From JAHEJB01 sp037969195 (GTDB lineage Bacteria; Bacteroidota; Rhodothermia; Rhodothermales; Rubricoccaceae): a stretch of 10,832 nt of DNA. The first letter of the stretch is position 1. Each line of letters starts with the position of its first letter. A program made the translations under genes and the position numbers. The stretch spans positions 1-10,832 of the forward strand of contig JBBKWZ010000205.1 in NCBI GenBank assembly GCA_037969195.1, in the 5' to 3' direction. The notes below the pieces were generated by a model, which did no database searches, was not told the DNA's origin, and saw only the letters and a list, made by a program, of their open reading frames with translations. Positions 1 through 8,106 of this stretch are shown here, one piece after another.

Positions 1-42
1 TCAGCGGTTGGTTGACGTGCTCGCCTGATCGGATCTTCCACC

Positions 43-2487
43 ATGCGTTTTGTCTTCACCACGCTGCTCCTGCTGTCCGCAACATCGTTGTTTGCGCAGC
101 ATCGCCTTCCTGTAGAAGACTGGACCCTTCGTTCGTTGGATGGAGAGTTTGGTCCGATAGCGGCGCCAGTGCCGGGCGTTGTTCATGCGGCGCTTCATAA
201 CGCAGGACTGATTTCCGATCCGTTCTTCGGCGACAACGAGCAGCGAATTGCGTGGGTCGATTCGACGACGTGGGTCTTCGAAACTGTTCTCTACATCCCA
301 CCGCTCATGGAGCGGCCGGAGTTGGTCTTCGACGGGCTGGATACCATCGCCGACGTTTACATCGACGACGAGCTCGTCCTCTCGGCCGACAACATGTTTC
401 GCCAGTGGCGCGTGCCGCTTGACCCAACAATCGAGGCCTTTGATGTGCGCGTCGTCTTTCATCCTGCCGCACTGGAGGCTGAACGGCTTGCCTCTGAGTA
501 TCCGTATACGCTCCCAGAGAGCCCGCGCATGTTCGTGCGGAAGGCAGCCTACCACTTCGGCTGGGACTGGGGCCCACTTTTTGTAACCGCCGGGCCGTGG
601 AAGGGCGTGTTTCTGGAAGATGGCGCAGTTCCGCGGATGGAAGGCACGTACCTCCGAACCCTGAGCATTTCAGAAGATGCAGCCGAGGTAGAACTGATTA
701 CGTCAATCCGAAATACGACAACCTCATCCGCAGATATTGTCATTAGGCTGAACGGCGAGGAGATGAGTCGAAGCACCGTGCGGAGGAATAGACAGGAGGA
801 AATCAAGATTCCATTCTCGGTTTCCAACCCACGCCTCTGGTGGCCGCGCGGTTCGGGAGAAGCGGTCCTCTATGACCTGGAGGTTGAGGTCAAGATTGAC
901 AACAAGACGATCCACCAAGCCCAGCGCGTCGGCATACGCACTGTCGAGCTCGATCAGGCCGATGGCGCGTTCGCCTTCGTTATCAACGGCGAGCCAATCT
1001 TTGCGAAAGGCGCTAATTCGGCACCCATGACGAGCTTCTACCCGGCCACAGAAGAACGCTACCGAACCGTCCTGCAATCCGCCGCCGACGCCAACATGAA
1101 CATGCTCCGCGTCTGGGGCGGTGGCGTGTACGAGGACGAATTGTTCTACGACCTCGCCGATTCGCTTGGCATCATGGTCTGGCAGGACTTCATGTTCGCC
1201 AACGCGCTCTACCCGGACACAGAGGAGTTTTTATCCAACGTCCGGCAGGAGGTTACGGAACAGGTTTCTCGGCTCCGGAGGCATCCCTCTGTCGTGCTGT
1301 GGTGCGGCAACAACGAGATCAGCGAGGGGTGGCACAACTGGGGCTGGCAGGAGTCACTGGGCTACTCGGAAACCGATTCGACGGCACTCTGGCAGGGCTA
1401 CCAACGACTGTTTGAAGAGGTGCTTCCGGACGTTGTGGAGCGAAGCCAACCGGACGTTCCTTATTGGCCGTCGTCGCCCTCCAACGGCTGGGGCCGCGAC
1501 ATTGCGTACGAGCAGGGCGATGTGCACTACTGGGGCGTGTGGTGGGGTCGCGCGCCCTTCGAGAGCTACCGTGAGAAGATCGGGCGCTTCAACAGCGAGT
1601 ACGGGTTTCAAGCGTACCCGGTTGAGGCGACCGTCCGGACTTTCGCGGACAGCCTCGACGAGGAATCAGCCGCTTTCCGCAACCACCAGAAGCACCCACA
1701 TGGCGAAGAATGGCTGCGCGAATACGCGATGATGACGTTCGGCCACGTCCCCGAGGATCCCGGCCTCTGGCGATACATGACGCAGGTAATGCAAGCCGAG
1801 GGTGTTGGGATGGCCATTGCCGGCCACCGCGCGAACAAGCCCCGCACAATGGGCACGCTCTACTGGCAGCTCAATGACGTGTGGCCCGTCGTTTCGTGGT
1901 CGAGCATGGACGTGTTTGGGCGATGGAAGCCGCTCCACTACCGCGTCCGCGAGTTGTACCAGCCCTTGTTTGCCGAGGTATATCAGGAAGAAGGCAATCT
2001 TCGCATCCACCTCGTAAGCGACAGTCTCCTTGCGATGGAGGCGTCGATTCTGATCGAAGCCTTCGACACGCAGGATGGCCTCGTCCGAGACGACACGCTG
2101 CAGGTCATCATCCCGGCCAATGGCACTGTAGACTCTGCGTGGATCGCTCGCGGGGCGTTAGACGTTCCCGACGACCGACTTCTCTTTCGCACAAGTCTCC
2201 TTGACGGAAACTGGATGCGCTATCGCGTGACGAGTTCGCTGGTGTCGCGATGGGATCTGAAGCTTCGAGATCCCGAACTCACTGTCCGGTTGAAAAACGG
2301 CTACGCCATGGTCACTTCCGAGCACCCTGCCATCAGCGTTTGGCTCGAAGCCCCTGACTGGGGCGGCAACTTCACTTCGAATTACTTCGATGTCTTCCCG
2401 CGCGAGTTCGAGGGTGCCGAGTGGTCCTACGAAACCATCGGCGACAACGTAACGGTCCGCTCCCTCTTCGACCTCCAACGAGACTGA
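43..2487 (+). CDS. Exported beta-mannosidase, glycoside hydrolase family 2
   Basis: Predicted to remove terminal non-reducing beta-D-mannose from oligosaccharides (EC 3.2.1.25-type, retaining) outside the cytoplasm. The 814-residue length fits GH2 beta-mannosidases. Residues 1-18 form a signal peptide ending LFA|Q, with no lipobox Cys. An N-terminal sugar-binding beta-sandwich follows, with the beta-mannosidase motif YHFGWDWGP at 170-178, then an Ig-like domain and the TIM barrel from about 305. By family homology E425 (in WCGNNE) is the acid/base and E519 (in FNSEYGF) the nucleophile; both are present and their 94-residue spacing is normal for the family. A C-terminal beta domain completes it. 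The ATG at 43 is chosen because it yields the intact signal peptide; no Shine-Dalgarno is visible. The 42 bp before it are too short to show a promoter. The stop overlaps the ferredoxin start by one base. Family is certain; exact substrate (N-glycan core versus plant mannan) is inferred from the GH92 neighbour. Confidence 0.93.
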   Translation: MRFVFTTLLLLSATSLFAQHRLPVEDWTLRSLDGEFGPIAAPVPGVVHAALHNAGLISDPFFGDNEQRIAWVDSTTWVFETVLYIPPLMERPELVFDGLDTIADVYIDDELVLSADNMFRQWRVPLDPTIEAFDVRVVFHPAALEAERLASEYPYTLPESPRMFVRKAAYHFGWDWGPLFVTAGPWKGVFLEDGAVPRMEGTYLRTLSISEDAAEVELITSIRNTTTSSADIVIRLNGEEMSRSTVRRNRQEEIKIPFSVSNPRLWWPRGSGEAVLYDLEVEVKIDNKTIHQAQRVGIRTVELDQADGAFAFVINGEPIFAKGANSAPMTSFYPATEERYRTVLQSAADANMNMLRVWGGGVYEDELFYDLADSLGIMVWQDFMFANALYPDTEEFLSNVRQEVTEQVSRLRRHPSVVLWCGNNEISEGWHNWGWQESLGYSETDSTALWQGYQRLFEEVLPDVVERSQPDVPYWPSSPSNGWGRDIAYEQGDVHYWGVWWGRAPFESYREKIGRFNSEYGFQAYPVEATVRTFADSLDEESAAFRNHQKHPHGEEWLREYAMMTFGHVPEDPGLWRYMTQVMQAEGVGMAIAGHRANKPRTMGTLYWQLNDVWPVVSWSSMDVFGRWKPLHYRVRELYQPLFAEVYQEEGNLRIHLVSDSLLAMEASILIEAFDTQDGLVRDDTLQVIIPANGTVDSAWIARGALDVPDDRLLFRTSLLDGNWMRYRVTSSLVSRWDLKLRDPELTVRLKNGYAMVTSEHPAISVWLEAPDWGGNFTSNYFDVFPREFEGAEWSYETIGDNVTVRSLFDLQRD

Positions 2488-2978
2488 TGCTCGGCGACAA
2501 CCATACGGCCGGTCAAGATGAAGCTCTCCAGAAGCAAGTCGAGAAGCTGGGCGTGGACAAAATTCAGCGGCACATCTTCCTCTGCGCAGATCAGACCAAG
2601 CCGAAGTGCTGCGCGAAGGAAGAGGGGTTGGCGTCGTGGGAGTACCTCAAGAAGCGCCTCATCGAACTGGATCTGATCGGTGCTGGCGGTATCTACCGGA
2701 CAAAGGCCAATTGCCTTCAGATCTGTCTCCGCGGCCCCATCGCCGTGGTCTATCCCGAGGGCGCGTGGTACCATTCGTGCACGCCCGACGTCCTCGAGCA
2801 CATCATCCAGCAGCACTTGATTGGCGGTAGGGTTGTGGAGGAGTTTTTGATTGCGCGGCACGCGTTACCAACCGACCTGGATAACGAGCGAAGTCATCCT
2901 GAGCGAAGCGAAGGATCTAGCCACGATCTACCAGGTGGCAAGTTGGAAATAGATCCTTCCCTGCGGTCGTCAGGATGA
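2487..2978 (+). CDS. Thioredoxin-like [2Fe-2S] ferredoxin with repeat-encoded C-terminal tail
   Basis: A small electron carrier of the thioredoxin-fold [2Fe-2S] ferredoxin family, related to Aquifex Fd4 and the NuoE C-terminal fold; probably cytoplasmic. From the ATG at 2487 it has 163 residues. The core RHIFLC (28-33), CC at 41-42, NCLQICLRGP (75-84) and VVYPEGAWY (87-95) matches the family; the likely cluster ligands are C33, C41 or C42, C76 and C80. GGRVVEEFLIARHAL (113-127) is the usual family ending. Residues 136-163 come from the palindromic repeat at 2893-2979, which also supplies the TGA, so the tail is probably not functional sequence. The start is preferred over the upstream ATG at 2421 because it overlaps the beta-mannosidase stop as TGATG and because the extra 22 residues would lie inside that gene. 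The redox partner is unknown, and a role in mannoside use is not evident. Confidence 0.88.
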   Translation: MLGDNHTAGQDEALQKQVEKLGVDKIQRHIFLCADQTKPKCCAKEEGLASWEYLKKRLIELDLIGAGGIYRTKANCLQICLRGPIAVVYPEGAWYHSCTPDVLEHIIQQHLIGGRVVEEFLIARHALPTDLDNERSHPERSEGSSHDLPGGKLEIDPSLRSSG

Positions 2979-2979
2979 C
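2893..2979. repeat. Palindromic REP/MITE-like repeat (SHPERSEGS / HPDDRREGS type)
   Basis: An imperfect palindrome with outer arms GTCATCCTGA (2893-2902) and TCAGGATGAC (2970-2979), inner arms AAGGATCTA (2911-2919) and its complement (2950-2958), and a nested central hairpin GCCAC (2920-2924) / GTGGC (2935-2939). Its conceptual translations, SHPERSEGS...DPSLRSSG on the + strand and CHPDDRREGS...DPSLRSG on the - strand, are a signature I recognise as a widely dispersed intergenic repeat that is often mistranslated in bacterial genomes. It encodes no protein of its own. It lies at the ferredoxin/GH92 junction, 24 bp before the GH92 start, and as RNA could fold into a long stem that affects transcript stability or downstream expression; that effect is inference. 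The flanking DNA at 2980-3030 is noticeably AT-rich. No target-site duplication is obvious. Confidence 0.78.
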
Positions 2980-3003
2980 ATTTTCTCAGAACGATTAAGC
3001 AAA

Positions 3004-5895
3004 ATGAATGGCTCAATAATAAGTAAAGTATTCCTCCTCGTTGCGCTTTCTGCCCCCTTCGCTTCCCCTGCCTCCGCTCAATGGACGTCCCTCGTCGATC
3101 CATTCATCGGCACAGGTGGGACCGGGCACACCTTCCCCGGCGCAACGACTCCGTTTGGGATGGTGCAGTTGAGTCCCGACACCCGTGTGGACTCGTCGTG
3201 GGAAGGCTGCGCAGGCTACTACTTCGACGATCCGCACATCTACGGCTTCTCGCACACGCACCTCAGCGGCACGGGCATCTCTGACTACGGCGACATCATG
3301 TTCATGCCTTTCTACGGTGAACCCTCGACGGATCCTGAGCACTACCGCTCGGCCTTCCGGCATGAAACAGAGGAAGCCTCGCCCGGCTACTACGCTGTCA
3401 CGCTCGACGACGAGGACATCCGCGTTCGCCTCACGTCTACCACCCGCGTGGGTTTGCAGGAATACACCTTCTCCCGCGCCGGCTGGATCAACGTCATTCT
3501 CGATCTGACGCATCGTGATCGTCTTGTAGAAGGCCAGGCGCTGATCGAAAACACGTTTGACAGAGTTCAGGGATTGCGACGGTCGTCAGGATGGGCGGAA
3601 GACCAGCTCATTTACTACCACACGGAGTTCTCGCGTCCGTTCGATGAGGCGACGGCGTTTGAAGGCCCCGAGGGCACGCGCCAGATGATCTTCCGCTTTC
3701 AGGTGCAAGCAGGAGAGAAGCTCCTCATCAAAACTGGCCTTTCGAGCGCCGATATGACCGGTGCGCTACGGAATCTGATTGAGGAGATGCCGGGCTGGGA
3801 CTTCGAGGAAATCCGGCTGGCTGCTGAATCAAACTGGAATGAGGAGCTTGGCAGAATCGAAATCGAAGGTGGCTCAAACGAGGAGCGCACCAACTTTTAC
3901 ACGGCGCTCTACCACACGATGATCGCCCCGAATATCTGGAGCGACGTGGATGGTCGTTACAGGGGCCATGACGGAGAAATCCACCGTGCCGAGCACGACG
4001 TGTACACAGTCTTCTCGCTGTGGGACACGTTTCGGACTCTCCATCCGCTCCTGACTCTCATCGACCCCGACCGGACGCTGGACTTCGTGAAAACAATGCT
4101 CCTCATCTACGAACAGGGCAGGCGACTCCCGGTGTGGGAGCTAGCCGCGAACGAAACCGACACGATGATTGGTTTCCACTCGGTGCCAGTCATCGCGGAC
4201 GCCTACGCGAAAGGCATCCGTGGTTTCGATGCGGAACTGGCGTTGGAAGCCATGCTCGCTGCCTCACAGCACGATGAGTTCGGCCAGTCGGAATTTAACG
4301 AAAGGGGCTATCTCTCGATCGAAGACGAGTCGGAGTCTGTTTCGAAGACGCTGGAATACGCCTACGATCATTGGGTCGTATCGCAGATGGCAACGTGGCT
4401 TGGCCAAAATGATGTTGCCGAGCATCAACGCTGGCTCTCCCTTGGCTACCGCAACCTGTTGGACCCAGACGGCTACATGCGGCCACGCCGCAACGGTGGT
4501 TGGCTCACGCCGTTCGATCCGCGGGAGGTCAACAACCACTACACGGAGGCCAATAGTTGGCAGTACTCGTTCTTCGTGCCGCACGACATCGACGGGTGGA
4601 CGAATCTCGTTGGCGGGTCGGACGCTCTCGAACGACACCTCGACGCCTTGTTTACTGCGCCGACCAGCACGACCGGCCGCAATCAGGCCGATATCACCGG
4701 CCTCATCGGTCAGTATGCCCAAGGCAACGAGCCCAGCCACCACTTCGCTTATCTCTATAACTACGTGGGCGCGCCGCACAAAACGCAGCAGCGCGTCCGG
4801 CAGATTCTGACGACGCTCTTCCAACCCACGCCCGACGGCCTCCCCGGCAACGAAGATTGCGGCCAGATGAGCGCCTGGTTCGTAATGAGTGCCCTCGGGT
4901 TGTATCCAGTCACGCCTGGAACGACGCAGTACGCTCTTACGAGTCCGCTTTTTCAGAAAGCGACGCTGCATCTGGAAGGTGGGGACTTTCAGATATCCTC
5001 GCGGGGAAGTGGTCCGTATATCGAGTTGGCGACACTTCAGGGCATGGAGTACGACTTCCTAACCTTGGACCACACGCTCCTTGCTGATGGCGGCGTCCTT
5101 TCCTTTCGAGTCGGCACGCAAGCCAGCGACTGGGGGCAGGTCAGCGAAGTCCCGATCGTCGACGCGAGCGGATTCGTTTCAGCACCAGTGGTCTCCGAAG
5201 GTGAGCGCTCCTTTCGCGGTGTTCAGACCGTTGCCATCGAAAGCCTGGGCCCGGCCCAATCGATTTCGTATCGGCTATTGGAGAGAGGATCACCCGAGAG
5301 CCCGTGGATGGAATACAGCGGACCCGTCGAGATTGACACGACGACGGCGCTGTGCGCAGTGGCGGTTGATGCGTCCGGCAACTCCAGCGCCGAGACCCGA
5401 GCCGAGTTCATCGAACGACCCAACGATTGGACGATTACCCTTGACTCCGAATACGCTCCTCAATACTCAGGTGGCGGCTCCGACGCCCTCATCGACGGCA
5501 TCCGCGGTGACGAGGAGTGGCGCAAAGGCGACTGGCAAGGATTCTACGATCAGGATGTTGTAGCGACGATTGACCTGGGCATGCCGCAGTCGATCACCAA
5601 CATCTATGCGAGCTTCCTGCAGGACTCCCGTCCTTGGATCATCTTCCCGCGTGAAGTCATCTTCGAGACGTCGATCGACGGAATTACGTTTGAGCCGTTC
5701 CTCAGCGTTGAGGCACCGCTGCCTCCTGATTCCACCAATGCGACTACCGCTGTTTTTGGAGGCGGCATTGGCGATGTTCTGGTAATGGCCCGCTACATTC
5801 AAATGCGCGCCGTCACGTTCGGGTCGCTCCCGGAGTGGCACCTCGGTGCTGGCAACCCATCGTGGGTATTTGTTGATGAGTTCTGGGCCGAGTGA
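3004..5895 (+). CDS. Exported alpha-mannosidase, glycoside hydrolase family 92, with C-terminal accessory domains
   Basis: Predicted calcium-dependent, inverting exo-alpha-mannosidase acting on mannan or high-mannose N-glycans; the linkage (1,2, 1,3, 1,4 or 1,6) cannot be told from sequence alone. Residues 1-25 are a signal peptide (ASA|Q). GH92 hallmarks follow: VDPFIGTGGTGHTFPGA (31-47), YGFSHTHLSGTG (80-91), NHYTEANSWQYSF with E515 as the likely catalytic acid, and LPGNEDCGQMSAW with D618 at the position associated with the catalytic base. The GH92 fold ends near residue 713 (GGVLSFRVGTQ). Residues about 720-800 resemble a chitobiase/beta-hexosaminidase C-terminal domain (YSGPVEI, AVDASGNSS), and about 806-963 resemble an F5/8-type C (discoidin) carbohydrate-binding domain (GGSDALIDG, WQGF, IDLGM). 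No Shine-Dalgarno precedes the ATG. The stop overlaps the next start as TGATG. At 963 residues it is longer than single-domain GH92 enzymes because of these extra domains. Confidence 0.94.
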   Translation: MNGSIISKVFLLVALSAPFASPASAQWTSLVDPFIGTGGTGHTFPGATTPFGMVQLSPDTRVDSSWEGCAGYYFDDPHIYGFSHTHLSGTGISDYGDIMFMPFYGEPSTDPEHYRSAFRHETEEASPGYYAVTLDDEDIRVRLTSTTRVGLQEYTFSRAGWINVILDLTHRDRLVEGQALIENTFDRVQGLRRSSGWAEDQLIYYHTEFSRPFDEATAFEGPEGTRQMIFRFQVQAGEKLLIKTGLSSADMTGALRNLIEEMPGWDFEEIRLAAESNWNEELGRIEIEGGSNEERTNFYTALYHTMIAPNIWSDVDGRYRGHDGEIHRAEHDVYTVFSLWDTFRTLHPLLTLIDPDRTLDFVKTMLLIYEQGRRLPVWELAANETDTMIGFHSVPVIADAYAKGIRGFDAELALEAMLAASQHDEFGQSEFNERGYLSIEDESESVSKTLEYAYDHWVVSQMATWLGQNDVAEHQRWLSLGYRNLLDPDGYMRPRRNGGWLTPFDPREVNNHYTEANSWQYSFFVPHDIDGWTNLVGGSDALERHLDALFTAPTSTTGRNQADITGLIGQYAQGNEPSHHFAYLYNYVGAPHKTQQRVRQILTTLFQPTPDGLPGNEDCGQMSAWFVMSALGLYPVTPGTTQYALTSPLFQKATLHLEGGDFQISSRGSGPYIELATLQGMEYDFLTLDHTLLADGGVLSFRVGTQASDWGQVSEVPIVDASGFVSAPVVSEGERSFRGVQTVAIESLGPAQSISYRLLERGSPESPWMEYSGPVEIDTTTALCAVAVDASGNSSAETRAEFIERPNDWTITLDSEYAPQYSGGGSDALIDGIRGDEEWRKGDWQGFYDQDVVATIDLGMPQSITNIYASFLQDSRPWIIFPREVIFETSIDGITFEPFLSVEAPLPPDSTNATTAVFGGGIGDVLVMARYIQMRAVTFGSLPEWHLGAGNPSWVFVDEFWAE

Positions 5896-6146
5896 TGGAC
5901 AAACCGAACTCCGACTACCAGCCCATCGCTTGCTCCTTCCATGACAGGTTGGAAGATTGGGCAGTCCGTCGAACGCCGGTTGAAATTGTTTGGCAAGACG
6001 GAGATGAGCGAAAGACGGCGAACGAGCGCATCAAGGACGTATTCGCTCGCGATGGCGCGGACCATCTGAAGCTTGATTCTGGCCTCATCATTCGGTTGGA
6101 TCGCCTGATTTCGGTTGACGAAATGATGGTACCGGATGCCTGTTAG
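5895..6146 (+). CDS. rof: Rof-family Rho-binding antiterminator
   Basis: An 83-residue cytoplasmic protein matching the Rof/YaeO family (Sm-like fold), whose Escherichia coli member binds Rho and inhibits Rho-dependent termination. Recognised from YQPIACSFHDRLE (8-20), a central VEIVWQDGDE strand pair, and the C-terminal FARDGADHLKL...GLIIRLDRLISV (50-74). The last part is the family's most typical stretch. The ATG at 5895 is chosen because it shares its A with the GH92 stop (TGATG) and leaves the conserved YxPI motif near the N-terminus; a GTG at 5892 adds only one residue and is the alternative. It is very likely translated by ribosomes finishing GH92. Whether it acts on its own operon or globally is unknown. 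Family assignment is good, while the Rho-inhibiting activity is inferred from distant homologues. Confidence 0.83.
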   Translation: MDKPNSDYQPIACSFHDRLEDWAVRRTPVEIVWQDGDERKTANERIKDVFARDGADHLKLDSGLIIRLDRLISVDEMMVPDAC

Positions 6147-6163
6147 CAACTGAAGTCGCGGCT

Positions 6164-6190
6164 GGGGCAGAAGGGTACCTTCCACGCCCC
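6164..6190 (+). terminator. Possible weak hairpin between rof and the ABC-F gene
   Basis: GGGGC (6164-6168) pairs with GCCCC (6186-6190), and AAGG / CCTT inside can extend the stem. It lies in the 58-bp gap after rof and ends 14 nt before the ABC-F ATG. A short TATTCT follows rather than a clear T-run, so this could be a weak terminator, an attenuator or nothing. If it terminates, the five-gene run is split in two here. Confidence 0.3.
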
Positions 6191-6204
6191 TATTCTCATC
6201 CCCC

Positions 6205-8100
6205 ATGAACATCCTCACCGTCGAAGGCCTCCGAAAAAGCTTCGGCATGAAGCCGCTACTCGACGCTGTAACCTTCGGGCTGGCCGACGACGAGAAGATG
6301 GGCCTCATCGGAGCAAACGGCTCTGGCAAGACAACACTTCTGCGCATCATTGCGGGGATGGAAACGGCCGATGGCGGTCGCGTGATGATTCCGAATGCCT
6401 CCCGTGTGGCCTTCCTCCCTCAGAATCCGCCGTTCGACGCTGATCAGTCTGTGCTCGACGCCGTCTTCGATCAGGGAGATCCAACGATGCGGCTGTTGCA
6501 CGATTACGAGGACGCATCTCACAAGCTCGCCACAAGCGACGGTACCGACGAGCGATTGCTTGCCCGCATGGCTGATCTAAGCCACCAGCTTGATGTAACG
6601 GGCGGTTGGGACCGCGAGGCCGGCGCTCGTGCTGTTCTTGACAGACTTGGCCTCACGGACACCGATGCGCTCGTGGGCACACTCTCTGGTGGCCAGCGAA
6701 AGCGCGTTGCGCTTGCTCGAGCGCTGCTTCTGCAGCCCGACCTTCTTCTCCTGGATGAGCCAACGAACCACCTTGATACCGAAACCATTGCGTGGCTTGA
6801 AACCTACCTCGCTCGATATTCAGGAGCCCTTTTGCTCGTCACGCACGACAGGTACTTCCTCGACCGGGTCACAAACCGAATGCTTGAAGTAGAGCCCGGC
6901 GGGGTTACTAAATATGAAGGCAACTACACGCGCTACCTCGAACTGAAGGAAGAACAGGAACGGCTGGCCGATGCGAACGAACGGACGAGGCGCAATCTGG
7001 CCCGCCGCGAGCTCGCCTGGCTTCGAAGAGGAGCGAAAGCGCGTACGTCGAAAGCGAAATACCGAGTCGAGCGCGCGAAGGAGTTGCAGGAAGGAGGCAG
7101 AGGCGGACCAGATGCCGCGATCGAACTCGCCGCCGCGTCAACGCGGCTTGGCAAGAAAGTGATCGAGCTGGAGGGTGTCTCGAAGGCATACGATGATCTT
7201 GTGCTCGTGAATGACTTCTCGCGGATCCTTACAAGAGAGGATCGCATCGGCATCATCGGACCGAATGGATCAGGCAAAACAACGCTGCTCGACATGATTG
7301 CTGGACGCGTCGTGCCGGATTCTGGAAGGATCGAGATCGGCCCGACGGCCGTGATTGGGTATTACGATCAGGAAAGCCTCCCGCTGGATGACAAGAAACG
7401 CGTCATCGACACGGTCACGGATGTGGCCGAGAACGTCCGGACAGCCGACGGAAGCGTGATCACAGCCAGTCAGATGCTGGAGCGCTTCCTGTTTCCGGGC
7501 AAGGTCCAATACACTCCGGTCGCAAAGCTCTCCGGCGGTGAACGGCGTCGCCTGCATTTGCTGCTTGTGCTGATGCAGGCACCCAACATTCTCCTCCTCG
7601 ACGAACCAACCAACGATCTCGATATCCAGACACTCGCCGCGCTCGAAGAGTACCTCGACACGTTCGCTGGTGTCCTCATTGTGGTCTCACACGACCGCTG
7701 GTTCCTGGACCGGACGATTGACAGCATCCTCCGCTTTGACGGCGAAGGGAATATTCGGAACTACCCGGGCGATTACAGTGCGTATCTCGAACTCCGCGCA
7801 CAGGAAGAAGCGGCAAGTCCCGTAAAAGCATCCGCGACCACGTCGAAGTCTTCCTCCACGCCTGCTGCACCATCGACGAACGGGTCTGGCAAGCTCTCCT
7901 TTAAGGAGAAGCGCGAACTCGGCGAACTAGAGGAACGAATCACAGCTTCCGAAGCGCGCAAGGAAGAAATTGAAGGCACGCTTTCTGCCAACCCCAGCGA
8001 CTTTGAACTCGTCTCAACCCTTTCTCAAGAGCTCGGCGCACTTACACCAGCTCTGGACCGTGACGTCGAAAGGTGGGCGGAGCTTGCTGAGCGACTCTGA
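6205..8100 (+). CDS. uup: ABC-F family ATPase, Uup type
   Basis: A soluble tandem ABC ATPase without membrane segments. ABC-F proteins act on the ribosome, and Uup has also been tied to DNA-related phenotypes such as transposon excision in Escherichia coli. The 631 residues are close to the usual Uup length. First ATPase domain: Walker A GANGSGKTT (36-44), signature LSGGQ (160-164), Walker B with DEPTN (184-188) and the HDRYF switch. A basic, helical ABC-F linker follows (about 243-295: ELAWLRRGAKARTSKAK). Second domain: GPNGSGKTT (352-360), LSGGE (442-446), DEPTN (from 466), SHDRWFLD. A Ser/Ala/Thr/Pro-rich hinge (about 540-562) leads to the C-terminal coiled-coil domain (563-631), which marks Uup rather than EttA. 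Catalytic Glu is present in both sites. The ATG at 6205 begins just before the first strand, as is typical. The stop lies 6 bp from the converging kinase gene's stop. Confidence 0.93.
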   Translation: MNILTVEGLRKSFGMKPLLDAVTFGLADDEKMGLIGANGSGKTTLLRIIAGMETADGGRVMIPNASRVAFLPQNPPFDADQSVLDAVFDQGDPTMRLLHDYEDASHKLATSDGTDERLLARMADLSHQLDVTGGWDREAGARAVLDRLGLTDTDALVGTLSGGQRKRVALARALLLQPDLLLLDEPTNHLDTETIAWLETYLARYSGALLLVTHDRYFLDRVTNRMLEVEPGGVTKYEGNYTRYLELKEEQERLADANERTRRNLARRELAWLRRGAKARTSKAKYRVERAKELQEGGRGGPDAAIELAAASTRLGKKVIELEGVSKAYDDLVLVNDFSRILTREDRIGIIGPNGSGKTTLLDMIAGRVVPDSGRIEIGPTAVIGYYDQESLPLDDKKRVIDTVTDVAENVRTADGSVITASQMLERFLFPGKVQYTPVAKLSGGERRRLHLLLVLMQAPNILLLDEPTNDLDIQTLAALEEYLDTFAGVLIVVSHDRWFLDRTIDSILRFDGEGNIRNYPGDYSAYLELRAQEEAASPVKASATTSKSSSTPAAPSTNGSGKLSFKEKRELGELEERITASEARKEEIEGTLSANPSDFELVSTLSQELGALTPALDRDVERWAELAERL

Positions 8101-8106
8101 GCCGAT

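Noticed and set aside
1..555. Open frame of 184 codons on the - strand
   Set aside because: It lies wholly opposite the beta-mannosidase, has no recognisable domain, and is explained by codon bias of the real gene.
2421..2486. Upstream ATG for the ferredoxin
   Set aside because: It adds 22 residues coded inside the beta-mannosidase gene in another frame; the family core begins well after 2487, and the TGATG overlap favours that start.
3580..3593. 14-nt exact match (CGGTCGTCAGGATG) between GH92 and the right arm of the palindromic repeat at 2964-2977
   Set aside because: In GH92 it encodes part of the family-typical RRSSGWA segment and no other portion of the repeat is present, so it is most likely chance.
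4264..4971. 235-codon - strand frame within GH92
   Set aside because: It is a mirror frame of a strongly conserved GH92 region containing catalytic residues, with no domain of its own.
5799..6350. Open frame of 183 codons on the - strand, and a similar one at 6933-7295
   Set aside because: Both are antisense to the Walker A regions of the ABC-F gene; the VVLPEPFAPM/VVLPDPFGPM strings are the well-known mirror reading of GxNGSGKTT codons, not genes.
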